Origin: Prochilodus magdalenae
Taxonomy: Eukaryota > Chordata > Actinopteri > Characiformes > Prochilodontidae
Assembly: GCA_024036415.1 (NCBI GenBank)
Contig: JAMWET010003109.1
Span: 238,501 to 302,500 of the forward strand
Reading direction: 5' to 3'
Length of the DNA stretch: 64,000 nucleotides
The notes beneath the pieces were generated by a model. That model was not told where the DNA came from. It worked only from the letters and a program-made list of their open reading frames with translations, and ran no database searches. The position numbers and the translations under genes are program-made. Below are positions 31,776-44,601 of this stretch, in pieces (positions within the stretch are counted from its first letter, which is position 1; each line of letters starts with the position of its first letter).

Positions 31776-32270
31776 GGCCACGTGTCTGGGCCTGTGGTGG
31801 ATCACTGAGCCTACAGCACCCCTGCTAATGAGAGTGATATCCGGTGTTAGAAGAGCAGGACTCCTGCAGGCTGTGTTAATCCCAGTGGGTGTCCCACTTT
31901 AACCCCTCCCCCCTCACTGTCATCCAGAGAATATCATCCCACTGTAAACAACAGAACAGAGGACACAATCCAGCTCTCATATGTTAATAACATTAAATAG
32001 CTACAGTGAGTGGAGGAGCCTGGGCTGTGATTATTAGTGCACAGTCATATTTTCATCAACAGCTATTTCAGTAGATGCAGGTTCATGCTGATCTACAGCG
32101 ACCTGTGCCAGCAGCAGCACCACCACCACCATGTAGTCTTATTTACAAACACAGAACAGTGACATCCACCTAAAGGCTTCACATCATGGAAATATGGAAA
32201 TATGAAGCTTCCTCACTTTCTTTAAAACCAGTTCTGCCCACACACTGAAGCATGGGAACTATTGAAGCCT

Positions 32271-32711
32271 GGACTTCAATGATCAGGACCCCGACAGGAC
32301 CACCACAGAGCAGATATCATTTGAGTGGTAGATTATTCTCAGCACTCCAATGACTGACATGGTGGTGGTGGTGTGTTAGTGTGTGTTGTGCTGGTGTAAA
32401 TGGACCAGACCTCAATGTTACTGGTGTCACTACAGCGTCCTGTAGGCAGCGTCACATGATCACTAATGAAGGACTAGAGCATGACCAACACGAAGTGTGC
32501 AGCTATTGTTCCTGACATCTACAAGGTGGACCAGCAAGGTAGGAGTGTCTAATAGAGTGGACAGTGAGTGGACACAGTGTTGAAACCCTCCAGCAGCACT
32601 GCTGTGTCTGATTCACTCGCACCAGCACCACACACACTAACAGACCACCACGTCAGTGTCACTGCAGCACTGCTCTGTGGTGGCTCAGCAGGGGTCCTGA
32701 CCACTAGTGAA
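32271..32711. mobile_element. Foldback-type dispersed repeat
   Basis: The left part (GGACCACCACAGAGCAG, then TGGTGGTGTGTTAGTGTGTG at about 32362) is complementary to the right part (CACACACTAACAGACCACCA at about 32631, then GCTCTGTGGTGGC). The middle contains AGGAGTGTCTAATAGAGTGG. I recognise this as an abundant repeat of characin/catfish-type genomes. A fragment of the same family abuts the decayed Tc1 gene at 53797. Confidence 0.6.
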
Positions 32712-33058
32712 TAGGGGGATAACAGGTGATGCATGTACATCTCAGTCTTTAAAGCACATTAACAAGAAAGCCTAGCTATAAAGTTTAATCCTAAGGATGC
32801 TATAGCTACTGAATTCTGGCTGATGTATAATACCACACCTGCGTGGAAGTCAGGAGCACAGAAGGAAGACATAAAATGCAAATTGGTCATTTTAAACTGT
32901 GCAACACCAAGTCATACTGGCAGAGATGTGTCATGTGTGGGAAAAATGGCAGGATTGTTATGTGTGTGAGTGTGCGTGCACTAAAGCTGTACAGAAATGG
33001 CTGACTCACTTCACAAACACACTACACTAGCAGTGAGCACTGTGGGAAGAGTGACACG

Positions 33059-33097
33059 CCTCTCTCTCTCTCTCTCTCACTCGCTCTCTCTCTCTGA
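33059..33097 (+). repeat. (TC)n microsatellite
   Basis: TC dinucleotide run of about 39 bp, interrupted by a single ACTCG. Confidence 0.9.
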
Positions 33098-33229
33098 TAT
33101 TAACACTTCTGACACTTATTGCTCAGACCAGTGCCTCTCCTTATTCCCATCAGGGCATGAAGTCACAGAGCATTCCACCTCAACGGCTTACATTATTCTC
33201 AAATTAGTCACATTGGTGTGAACCTTTCG

Positions 33230-35610
33230 GCTTTCATAGCAGGAAATCATGCATAGCTGAACACCTGTCCAACATCCTGCCCAAATGTACATGTAAGTGT
33301 ACGACCCTGACCGCCTGGGGCATGATCACCTGACTCTATTTGTTTGCCTGTATTTTTCTTTCCCCCAGTGTTATAACATTCAGCTTCTCTCAGATCCTCT
33401 AGATCATGAGCACAAATGTGCCTTTATTTTCATCTACAAAACAAATGATAATAATAATTCAGAGGCATTTTAGTGAATAACATCACATGATCTTTCTAAA
33501 AACATCTACAAAGGCAAGTTAAAGCATCTACATGTAGGCAAAACATAAATATATAATACAGATATATAAGGGTAAATAGCATGATGGTTATGATGTGATC
33601 AAGCCCATATTTATCTGAATAAGTAATGTAAGAACTACATGACAGTAGAACACATGTAACTGTGACACCTCCTGTATGTGAATACAAAATAACATTCAAT
33701 TCAGCCAATTATACAATAAGTATGCGCTGATCCAGCCATACGTGCACTGAAGTAGCTTGGCATCGATTTATGCATCATAAAATCATAGCATGAACAATAA
33801 CAGCCTTTAAAATACTTAAGAGTCTTTAAAATACTCAACTGACTGAAAACAAAAACTTTTGTCCATGAAATAATCATGTGGCACAGCTGAAAACAAAGAA
33901 CTTTTATTCTGACATGCTTTAAGAAAAACATGAGCAGCATCTTGCCCAGTGACCTCCATGGTGCCAAGGTCAGTAGCCCTTTCACAAATACTGGAAAATA
34001 GTCATTTTTAAGTTACAGCTGGTTAAGTTAAACTGTGCAAAGTGGTTATTATTATAAACACAACGTTTACATCTAAAAATAAATAGAAAAGTAGAAGCTT
34101 GAGTTCAAGCCTGAAGGTCCAAGTACAAAGACTAGTTCATACATACTGTATGTTTAATGGTGGCAAATCGCTTTGAAATACAGTGTTATTATTAATGCAT
34201 GGTTGTGTCACCTGCCTTTTCCTGGAGGGTAAAATAGCATATATAATATTTTCCTGTTTAAAACTAAATTTTAAAAGCTATAAAAGGAACTTGTTTTTAT
34301 TATCATTTAGAAAGCTTTAATTGTCATTGACTCCCAGGTCATCTCATGCTCCTCCTTTACTGGATAAAGCTTTACTTTACTTGGTAATAGCAGCTGCTGG
34401 TACAGTAAGACAACTGCGACTCATTCAGTTACTTTAAAAGGTCTTGAAACTGGTGGAATAGATAGATACCGCTGCTGTCAGAAAACAAACCTCCCAGCTC
34501 CAAAATGGTAACTGTTCAGATGAAGGAAAAACCTTTATAAAAAAAAAGAAATTATATTAGTCATAGGAACCAGATACTTCCTGTGAATTTTGGTTCATTT
34601 TTATGGTCCATTAGTCATGAAATAAACATGATGTACATAATGTAAAGAGCTGGTCATTTCAAATTATGTAAGAAAACTGAAAAACAACAGATCTGAAGAT
34701 TTTGTTCTCATAGCAGCCAGTACATATTCCATATAGGATGCAGTATATAAACTCTCCCAGTCATTACTTTGTATGACTAAACCCCTCCATTCACTCACAG
34801 TCATATTTTTATCATAGTGTGCTAGCGTAAATTATGCTTGACATTTAAAGGCAGTTGCCACCATGCTAGGCCCTCCTGCTATGGGCTAAGGAATGAAAGC
34901 ATTTGTGAGGAGGTTAAATCTGCTGAGGAGTGACATGGCAGAGCTGAGTCCAGCCAAACGGTGAGAGCTGTGAGGTTGAAGATGCTGACTAATACGACCC
35001 TGTGTTGTGTCAGAGTGTGAAGGCCACTGTATTGCCTCTGACCTGGGAGGCTATAATGGACCTTGGGGCATATGTCTGTGCAATAGTAGTGCTGTGGAGG
35101 GGGCTAGTTAAAATAGTACACAGTCAGAGACCCCCTTTTTTGGTCATATCCAATTTAAATAGCAAATAAGTGAAGGTATTCAGACAAAAAGCTGAAAATG
35201 TGCTTTACCAGAAAAATACAACACCCCAGCTCCCCTGCATGTCCGCATGATCCGCATTAGCAGTGTAGCCAATGTAACACAGCCTTAGGTTTCTGTGTAG
35301 CCATGGAAACCTATTTCATGAAGCTCTTGTGCGGCTGTTACCTTCATGAGGATGGGCAATTTTTACACACTAAGGACTTCCACACTTAGCGGCCTGTTTG
35401 TGTGAGTTTATGTGGTGTACTGGTTTGTGGTTGAGCTGTGTTTGCTCCTAGACGCTTTCATTTCACAGTAATTACAACTTACAGCTGACCAGTGCAGATC
35501 TAGCTGGAGCTGCACTAACTGACTAATGGCAAAGGTGGCATGCTGTGACACTACCATATTTAAGTTCTGAGCTCTACAGTGCAATGTATTTTACATTCTC
35601 TATTGAGGTG
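33230..35610. other. Intergenic, no gene seen
   Basis: AT-rich sequence without recognisable coding or element boundaries. Frames at 33496 and 33701 (minus strand) are motif-free. Confidence 0.55.
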
Positions 35611-35630
35611 TCCTCATACTTTTGACCATA

Positions 35631-35671
35631 TAGTGAACTTAGTAACAAAGTTAACATTTATTATTAACTGT

Positions 35672-35709
<38 letters not shown>

Positions 35710-35730
35710 CAATAATAATAATGATAAATA

Positions 35731-35786
<56 letters not shown>
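35631..35786. repeat. Inverted-repeat arm plus (TAA)n/(TTA)n block
   Basis: 35631-35674 (TAGTGAACTTAGTAACAAAG onward) is the exact reverse complement of 37525-37568. It is followed by (TAA)n, then a stretch including AATGATAAATATTG at about 35704-35742 that recurs in direct orientation at about 37587-37625. (TTA)n then runs to 35786. It borders the LINE 3' end. Confidence 0.85.
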
Positions 35787-35789
<3 letters not shown>

Positions 35790-37483
35790 AAATCAGAAAT
35801 CAGAATCAGAATCAGAAATACTTTATTAATCCCAGGGGGAAATTGCAGTTTTTACAGTAGCAACCATTTAGAATAAACAATAATAATTTACAACAAGAGA
35901 GAAATTTTCAATATGTACACATATACAAAGTCTTATAATACAATAAAGATAAAATAAAAGTAAAGTGGCTGTGGCTATAATAATGAGTACAGATATACTG
36001 TTAACAGCAGTAAGTGTTCAGAAGTCAGAAAAATATTGCACATTTTGAGCTGTCGCACACATAATTAAATTATTGTTTAGCTGTTATTACTGTACATGTG
36101 AATGGTGTCGTGCTCTAAGGGAGGAGTTATAAAGTCTGATAGCCACAGGTAGGAATGACCTCCTGTGAAGTTCTGTAGTGCATTTTAGCTGGATGAGTCT
36201 TGCACTGAATGTGCTCCTGTGACTCATCACTGTGTGATAGAGAGGATGGGAGCCGTTATCCATGATGGTCTGCAGCTTAGACAGCGTCCTCCTCTCAGAC
36301 ACTGCCATCAGCGAGTCCAGCTCCACACCCACAACATCACTGGCTTTGCGGATCAGTTTATTAAGCCGGTTGGCGTCTGCCACCCTCAGCCTGCTGCCCC
36401 AGCATGCAACGGCGTATAGGATGGCACTCGCCACCACAGACTCGTAGAAGATCCTTAGCATAGTCCTGCAGATGTTGAAGGACCTCAGACGCCTCAGAAA
36501 ATAGAGACGACTTTGGCCCTTCCTGTAGAGGGCGTCAGTGTTCTTAGCCCAGTCCAGTTTATTGTCAATGTGAACACCCAGGTATTTATAGTCCTCCACA
36601 GTGTCCACACTGACCCCCTTGATGGAAATAGGGGTCACCTGTGTTTTGTCCCTCCTCAGGTCCACCACCAGCTCCTTTGTCTTTGTCACGTTGAGCTGCA
36701 GATGGTTCAACTCACACCACGCAACAAAGTCGTTCACCGTGGCCCTGTACTCATCCTCATCACCCCTGCTGATACATCCAACTACTGCAGAGTCATCAGA
36801 AAACTTCTGAAGATGGCAGGTCTCTGTGCAGTAGTTGAAGTCTGTGGTGTAGAGGGTGAAGAGGAAGGGAGAGAGGACAGTTCCCTGCGGGGCTCCAGTG
36901 TTGCTTACCACTCTGTCTGACACACAGTGGTGCAGGCGTACATACTGTGGTCTGCCAGTCAGGTAGTCAACAATCCAGGACACGAGGGGGGCGTCTACCT
37001 GCATCACGTTCAGCTTGTCACCCAGAAGAGCAGGCTGAATGGTGTTAAAAGAAGTCAAAAAACATGACCCTCACAGTGCTGGCTGGCTTATCCAGGTGAG
37101 CGTAGACTCGGTTCAGCAGGTAGATGATGGCATCCTCAACTCCCAGACGAGGTTGGTAGGCGAACTGGAGGGGGTCTAGAAGTGGCTGGACCATGGGCCG
37201 GAGCTGTTCCAGGACGAGTCTCTCCATGGTCTTCATGATGTGTGACGTCAGTGCCACTGGCCTGTAGTCCTTGATGTCACTGGGCCGCGGAGTCTTTGGC
37301 ACAGGAACAATGCAGGACGTCTTCCACATCACAGGGACCCTCTGGAGACACAGGCTCATGTTGAAGACATGCTGCAGGACTCCACAAAGTTGGGTAGCAC
37401 AGGCTTTAAGCACCCTGGGGGGGACCCCATCGGGGCCCGCAGCCTTGTTCATGTGGAGTCTCTGTAGTGGTTGAGCTGGTTGG
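35787..37483 (-). mobile_element. 5'-truncated L2/Rex-like LINE with broken reverse transcriptase
   Basis: On the minus strand two frames (about 37483-37045 and 37058-36087) encode consecutive parts of a non-LTR reverse transcriptase. In order I see KAAGPDGVPPRVLKACA, DYRPVALTSHIMKTMERLVL, VMFFDF, then FNTIQPALL, GAPQGTVLSPFLFTLY, the catalytic-site motif FSDDSAVVG and YLGVHIDNKLDW. Compared with the family pattern FFDFSSAFNT, about 8 bp are missing at about 37050, which causes the frameshift. The N-terminal endonuclease is absent. The 3' UTR contains GGATTAATAAAGTATTTCTG and ends in an imperfect (TGATTC)n tail at about 35787-35812. Clade (L2 or Rex-like, Jockey group) is inferred from memory. 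Confidence 0.85.
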
Positions 37484-37524
<41 letters not shown>

Positions 37525-37634
37525 ATAACAGTTAATAATAAATGTTAACTTTGTTACTAAGTTCACTAATAACAATAACAATAACAATAACAACAATAAT
37601 AATAATGATAAATATTGTTATTATTATTATTATT

Positions 37635-37666
<32 letters not shown>

Positions 37667-37668
37667 GC
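37484..37668. repeat. (TTA)n, inverted-repeat arm, then (AAC)n/(TTA)n/(GTT)n
   Basis: (TTA)n at 37486-37524 is followed by the inverted partner 37525-37568 of the left arm. Then come AACAAT-type repeats, the direct repeat at about 37587-37625 and (TTA)n/(GTT)n to 37666. This is the 5' border of the LINE copy. Confidence 0.85.
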
Positions 37669-37770
37669 ATGAACTGGTGGCCTGTCCAGGGTGCTTCCTG
37701 CCTTCCGCCCAATGAGTGCTGGGATAGGCTCCAGCATCCACTGTGACCCAGAGCAGTTTAGAAAATGAAT
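37669..37770 (+). repeat. Dispersed repeat fragment (LINE 3'-type)
   Basis: TGGTGGCCTGTCCAGGGTGC then GGGATAGGCTCCAGC is a widespread fish motif. A longer copy in the opposite orientation lies at 40620-40965, and a shorter one at about 31346-31440. Confidence 0.6.
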
Positions 37771-37773
37771 AAA

Positions 37774-37803
37774 TTAGTAGTAGTAGTAGTATTAGTAGTA
37801 GTT
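37774..37803 (+). repeat. (TAG)n microsatellite
   Basis: Ten trinucleotides, one of them ATTAG-altered. Confidence 0.9.
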
Positions 37804-40448
37804 TACTATATTACTTTCCATTATTTGTATGATCATATTATTTTGGTAACAGATTTATAATCTCCACCAAGCATTGAAAGAGTAAGCAACCAGTAATTTA
37901 GTGTTTTATAAATATCTATCCCCAAACTGCAGCTGATACAGCCACCTGATCCACAGCGCCACTGATGTGGAATCAAACGTCCACTGAGGGGACACTTTTT
38001 TCAAGCACAGCTTTCTGAAGCACTCAAACGAAGCAAGGTTTCAAACAGGGCCTTGTGTGTTTGGGAAATGACTTTCAACTGTATACTCAAAACATAACCA
38101 CACCTGATTTCTACCATGACCTGACAGAAAACCGTATCTTGTTTGGAAATCAGCCATCTAAAACAAAAGCACCAAACTGTGTTATTGCATCAGTTGATGA
38201 ATCAGTACCACAGCGCAGACTCGAGCGCAGGAGTTAAAGGAGTTCTTCACCAAATAAACCAGAGGCATAATTAAATAATGAAAAAAGTTATTTAGAGAGG
38301 CGCACTGCGTTCTACAAGGCTCACAGCCGTGTGATATGACCACAGACACGGTTTAATGATAGACCTGCATGGCCATATGCTTCCATACACCTGCAAATTC
38401 AGCTACTTCCTTCACACTATGGCCTTTGGCACACCCAAATGCAGTCACTGCATTACCACCTTAAACACACAAGGTGACTACGTTTTTTGTCCGTTGAGGT
38501 GATGTAGAAATACGTACAGGGTGTGGTAAGAAAGCACACCTCAGTTTTTAATATTCCTAACATCAGCTTTACATACAAATCTCCTGTAGGTGGTTTGGGA
38601 TGGTAAATAAAATGTCTATATTGCATTGTAGATGTCTGGTTGCCATTACCATCACTGTAAAGAAATCTAAACCATGTATGGTTCCCTACAATGCACCATT
38701 GCACATCATCAAACCACTGAAACATGCAGTGTGAAGTACGTACAATGTCCCTTGAATGTCCAGTGTTAGTAAAGAAAATGCCTAGACTTGATCTCCCACT
38801 AAGTGTGTAGGTAGCTAGAACACCTGGGCCTGATCTTCAAAACATCTGACGGGATTCTCTGCTGACCTACAGTCCAATGCAAACATCTTGGGGGTCCCTC
38901 TACAGAGAACACATTTCTGCACACTTAAAGCAGAATTACTGAGATAACATATACAGGAAATGGAGCCTGTGCAAAAGTTATAGGACATTGTCTCATTTTT
39001 GTTCATTATGATAACTCAAAATAAACAGATATTTGCACACTGCACTAAAACTTACAGAAAAGAGATATTGGAGTGTTTCTCTGTAGAGGGTGTGTTAAAA
39101 TACTTTCACATCGAAAATCAGTGAAACGTGAAATGAAATTCAGACGGACATGTTCACACATTTGCGTGAGTCATCAGAACCTGTTACTACTGTATCGGCC
39201 ATACTGAGTTCCAGTAACTATCCTGCATCCAGGTGTTTTACGAGGAAGTCAAATTTCTTGATGTCGACAGATCCGATCCTCACCGACATCTACATCAGTG
39301 ATCTATTTATTAATTAAATTAAATAGAGATAATAAAATCTTAATATATTTAAGGTTATATATTTTATATATTAAAATATATTTTAAGATCTCATGTTGAT
39401 ATTGCTTATTATACTATTATTTCTCTTACTTCTGTTTAAATATAAGAAAAATGATCTCATAATATTCCCAAACCTTCTCCAAATTAGCAGCATTAAATAT
39501 ATACTGTTGAGATATAATACCAGTTGACCTGAGATTCCATTTCATATCCCATTCACCATTCGCAGCTGATAAGGCCCGATCACATCTGAGATAACCTCCA
39601 TGCAGAAATCCAGATCAGTCCAAAGTTCTTTTCTCAAGAGTCTTTTTATTTCCTACATATTTGAAGAATATCTGCTATTATTCGATCTATGGACTGACCA
39701 AAACTATGAGACTGGCAATAACAACTGTTATATACTGGAGGGTCCCTGACCCAAAAACGAAACGTCTACCAAATAAATGAGTGCATCACATTTCCTCTCG
39801 TTTCCTCATCAGAAGAATAAAGCTTCTTTATCTGAAATGGTCTCTGGCAGACAGTTTGCTAGCAACAATAGAATAGCAGGAATTTTAATCAGCGTCTCGT
39901 CTGCCAGTGTGTCATGTCTAATCAGACAGAAGCAGCCAAAACAGTGTTTTATTAAAGATTTACAACATGGAGTGTGGGAGAGGTTTGAACTGGTCAAATC
40001 CAGGTGCAGCGCTTGCCAGGTCATCAGTCTGTTTACTGTATTTTACTCCAATGGGACAAAAAAAACTCCACCAATTCTGAAAAAGAAATCTGAATATCTC
40101 AGACGTAAACAGAGTTCCTCAGATGGGTTTGACGTTATATGCTCAGTTCTAGAGAAACTTGCAGAGTCAAAATTGTTTACAGTGATGATAAAAAGATATC
40201 TGAAGAGTGTATCGCCTCGGACAGCTCCTAAGGGAGTGGTTAGATATACGCTGCCTGATGTCTGACGCACTGTTATATGATAGATAGTGACAAAGTGTTT
40301 AAAATCCATCTGTACTCTGTTATGATCCATGCATGGTGGAGGGCTACATGCGGAGAGTTGTAAGGTAAATAGTCCCCAGGGAAAACATACTTTTCTTCTG
40401 ATGTATCATTATTTTACCATCAACCATCACATTTAAAAACGTGTGCGA
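37804..40448. other. Intergenic; one dispersed repeat, no gene
   Basis: About 38580-38740 holds copy 2 of the TAAATAAAATGT repeat (also at 13988 and 40449). The 162-codon plus frame at 39777-40265 (SASHFLSFPHQKN onward) shows no motif I recognise. It has no supported splice partners, and I leave it uncalled. Confidence 0.45.
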
Positions 40449-40520
40449 GTTCACTGGTGGTTTGGGTGGTAAGTAAAATGTCTATATTTGTGTTGTAGAG
40501 ACCTGGTTACCATCATCACC
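40449..40520 (+). repeat. Dispersed repeat, copy 3 of 3
   Basis: GTTCACTGGTGGTTTGGGTG followed by GTAAGTAAAATGTCTATATT matches the copies at 13988 and 38580. Confidence 0.55.
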
Positions 40521-40619
40521 ATGTTAAACACAACTGAGTCTAAAGGTTCCTCACCATTTCACACCAAACCACTCAGAGTGGCTTTGTTTACATCTCAGTC
40601 ACTTACTCATTCGTCTCCT

Positions 40620-40965
40620 GAGCTGCTTATATGTCTGGTTTGTGCTGGAGCATATCCCAGTGCTCACTGGGTGGAGGGCAGGAAACACTCTGGACAGGTT
40701 GCCAGTCAATCACACAGCAGGTAAACAGACCAGCACGTTCTTTCACACACACACACTCTTATAACTTTGGGGGTCTGCAATTTAGCATCTCCAATTCACC
40801 TGACTGCATGTCGTGAGACTGTGGCAGCAAACCGATGAAGACACGTTGAGAACATGCTCCACACAGAAAGGATCCTGGGTGCATGATGCTGGAATCAAAC
40901 CCAGGCCATTCGAGTTGTGAAACCACAGCGTGACCCTCTGAGCCACCACGCACCGTAACCAAGCA
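40620..40965 (-). repeat. Common teleost repeat, long copy
   Basis: Contains ATCCCAGTGCTCACTGGGTG, CTCTGGACAGGTTGCCAGTC, ACATGCTCCACACAGAAAGG and CTGAGCCACCACGCACC in the order of a very common fish repeat. It is opposite to the fragment at 37669. Class (LINE 3' region or LINE-mobilised SINE) is uncertain. Confidence 0.6.
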
Positions 40966-43500
40966 ATTATCTAGAATTTCTGAAAAAATAAAGTTCCCCT
41001 TTAGGTTTTCGTTGGGGATTATGTTCACTGATGGTAACCCTGAGCCACAGCAATGGCACATCGGTGAATGCTACCTTTAGATTATCATCTGGGTAGTTTT
41101 CAGCTATAATCTCTGGGCGGTGATAAAAGGACAAAGCTTTAATAAAGCATGCTACATTACAAGACAACATATAATGTAAACCATGGAGCCAGCCGCTGCC
41201 ATGTTATGATGGTATTGTTGTTGTTGATCATGTTTCACTTTAAGTAGCTGAAAAATACCTGACTGTAGTGCATTCTCTAAACCATACAGGTAGCTCAGTT
41301 ATTACCAAAAGGCTCAATTACATTCTAACACCAAATCACTACATCTCTGGATCTCTCAATGCTACAGGGTCGCCTCCTTTTAGGAGTGTCAGGTATTTGG
41401 GAAGTAAACATCGGCCTGAGAAACAGGAGTCTTTCTGCATTTGTAAATAAGGTCAGTGAGAAAGAAAGCTTTCAAAACACTGACTGTCAACATGGATGAA
41501 ACTTCCTGTTAGGCCGATACACAGCACATTGTGCAAGCTTAAAAGTAAAAACTGAATAAAGCTCTTCCACTAGTACCTAACAGCAAGCAGACCACGTAGG
41601 CCGCAACTTCATACTCACTGCTCTGATGACCTTAAAACATCTGCGCAGCTGAAACATTTCCCAAAATAAACCATCCACTGCCCGATTCTGTTTCTGTGTT
41701 CAGTGGCCTGTAATGAGAGAGTGAGTGCAAGTGGAGCTAAACATCACCCCCACTCCCTCCCTTTCTCTGTTTTGCCCGTTTCCACACAGAATAACCCAAC
41801 CCTCCCCCACATACCCAAACTTAAATCAGTGGATCAACTAGAAACTCAGTCCTATTGAGTTAGTGATAACTAGGCTGTAGTCTACGCTGGAGGCAATAAA
41901 ACTACTTATGGCTTACCACTGTGTGAATACGGACATTGCCAAAAGTGTCATTTAGAGTGCTTTACAACCACCGAAAGGCAAAGTGATATTGCTATAGTGA
42001 TAAGGCTAAACAAGCACATTCATTTCAACAACACTGATCATCAAACTCCCTTACTTACAATGCACGCTGCAACCGCTTGACCACGAGTATCTCTGTACAT
42101 GCAGTAACTGAGACAGGAGCCTTTTACAGTAGAAACACTTAGGTTTTATTTCTAAAAGGGACACAGAAAACCGTAAATACTCTCAGACAGACAACCTTCC
42201 GTGCCGTAAAAACATATCAGGCGTACTGCATAGTTAGCGCAGCCTTTTTAATACATTCAACATACGTATTCCATCTCTGAAATAAACAGCAGCTAGCAGT
42301 AAGCCAACATTTCCAAAACAAAAAGCCATTCACATCCAAGGTTATCAAGCAGACCTTTTTTTCTCCACTGGAAGACAGAAGAAACAAGTGTGAGAAAGGC
42401 AGTGCATACTCTCATTCATTACCCCATTGCACAAACTTCGATCTGCCTAACTAAACTTGCTATCACTTCCTTTAAATAACATTCAGTTTCCCTCATTATT
42501 CATCCCAAGTGCCAGGAGGGGTTTCACATGCCACAGGCCTAATGAAACAATGCAACGAAACACTGACAAACTAAACCACAGCAGCAAATATGGAGGCAAA
42601 GATACAAAGATACAGCAGAAAAAAAAAAGAAAAGAAAAAAAAAAGGAGAGTACAGTGTATATACAATGCAGCTTTGCTTAAAAAAAACCCAAACAAACGA
42701 TGTAGGAAAAAGTGCATGAAAAAAAAAAAAAAAAAATTTATGGCCAGCAGTGTCTAACAATGGTTTCGATAATGCATTAGTTTCAGGTTATTGCTTCTCC
42801 TGGAAAGTGGCTAATAAAATGGTACCACAAAAAAAAAATTCCATAAGCTTCAATATGAAGCAACTTCATGTTGTACCAAATTATACCACTTTCACATTCT
42901 TTGTTTTAAAGGCATCTTACACAGTGCAAATCCCCCTCTACAAGAACAATCACATTTCAAAAGCTGGAGATAATCCCCACCAGAGTAGCCATATGACAAG
43001 ACTGATTCTTTCTGTCAATGTTTTACACTGATCTTCAAGTTCACAAAAGGAGCATTAATCCAAAAAAAAAAAAAAAAAAAAATATAAAGAAAACAATTGC
43101 ACAATAGTCTTGTTTTGCGAGGAAAAAACTTGCCCTTGTAAAAGACTGTGCTTTTCAAATAGCTAATGCCATTTTATAACAAACAACAATCAGATTAACA
43201 ATCAGAATTACAAGGAAGGAAGGCAATCTATATTATAACAACAATCTGATTAGAACATTTCAAACCCAGGTGCTTTAGTGCACAACAAAATTAGGAAAAA
43301 ATAAACCATCAAGTTGAGCACCTGGCTTAGTCAACTGTAACTGCCAGTGTAGGGTGTTAAAATAGTGAATTAGTGGACTCTTAGTGACTAAAATGTCATT
43401 CATTCTAACTTTGAGAATATATTAAAATCAGAAAAATATTGAAATTGTGAATGCGGCCAATAAGGCCTCACATTTTGATGGGGCCAGAATTCAGTTTGAA
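40966..43500. other. Intergenic / possible ppp1r3c 3' UTR
   Basis: No gene motif. There are two long A runs (42721-42738 and about 43062-43082). The minus strand holds AATAAA at 42145-42150, a candidate distal poly(A) site if ppp1r3c has a long 3' UTR. Confidence 0.45.
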
Positions 43501-43529
43501 AAGAACAGGTGATTTTTATTTTTAACAAT

Positions 43530-43535
43530 TTTATT
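43530..43535 (-). terminator. ppp1r3c: Candidate ppp1r3c poly(A) signal (AATAAA)
   Basis: Two AATAAA hexamers on the minus strand (43530-43535 and 43515-43520) lie about 130-145 bp after the stop. The 3' UTR would be short for this gene, so a more distal site such as 42145 could be the major one. Confidence 0.35.
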
Positions 43536-43661
43536 CATGATCTTAGTCTTGCATCTCCAAGACAGAGCCAGGAACTCATTTTTAGCATTTCCTCTTTTTA
43601 CAGATGTTATCCATAGAACTTCCTGTGGCTTTGTTTTGCAGGTGCTTAGCACCATGTGGCC

Positions 43662-44601
43662 TCACCAGTAGGGGGTGTTGTTCTCGATGTGACCCCAGCT
43701 TTGCCACTCAGGAAAAAAGCCACTGGATGTCCTTGGACTCCCAAACTGATCAAACTCCATCTCTGGCCTTTTGCCAGAGCTCTTGATTTCAGACGCTGCT
43801 GGAGGAACATGGTTAGAGTGGTCACTGTCATTGTCTTCATGTATCAACCTGTAGTTCTTGCCGTCATTATTATCCCAGTGTGTCTGGTCATGTGTTTTGT
43901 AGGATATGCAGAACTCCACTCGATCTTCAGGGGCCAGCGAACTCGGCAGGTCGACGGCAAAGGAGAAGGTGTCAATATCAGCGCATCCATAAACATTGTT
44001 CATGTAGGCACAAGGAACGTCCGTGTAGCTTTTCCAGGAGTCGAACGTTATCCGTGCATAAACGGACTTCTCAAAGCTCACGTTGCTGACTTTCACCGTG
44101 CCTGTGAGAGATCTGTCTTGGATTACACAGTTCTCCAAACATACCAAGTTTTTCTTGAGGCGGTTCCGGAAGTCCAGGTAGTCTGCAGCAGGCTGAGGGA
44201 AGTCCAAAACCAAACTCTTCTCCTTCTCCACCTTCAAGCCCACCATAGCATTCTCCAAGTCTGAAAACTCAAACTGCAAGTCGGACAAAGGGTCCTCTTC
44301 AAACTCCTTGAACACATGGATGGCTGTGAGGGACAGGCCCTTGGAGTCTGCAAAGACCACCCTCTTCTGGGCTTTGCCCTTAGGACCCTTCCATCCCCGG
44401 TTGGTGGCCTCCACCTTGGGCTTTGAGCTGATGCACGGCCTCAGTGGCTTGTATTGGTTGATCAGGTTTCTGGACTTGCAGTCTTCATATGAGCTTAGGA
44501 AGCTGCGGAGGGGTGGGGAGTGCGCCAGGCAGATCCTCATGGCCACATCCACGGGCATGATCGGAGATGGCATCGGCCTGGGGTTCAGGATGTGCAAAAC
44601 T
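43662..44601 (-). CDS. ppp1r3c: ppp1r3c coding exon 2
   Basis: The acceptor on the minus strand reads CCCCCATAACAG just upstream of 44601. Stop is TGA at 43662-43664. It holds the PP1-binding motif and the entire CBM21 domain. The intron is 465 bp (44602-45066). Confidence 0.95.

Noticed and set aside
39777..40265. 162-codon plus-strand frame
   Set aside because: No recognisable domain. It overlaps a minus frame of similar quality and lies in repeat-rich DNA.
43656..44264. 202-codon plus-strand frame
   Set aside because: Antisense shadow of ppp1r3c exon 2.
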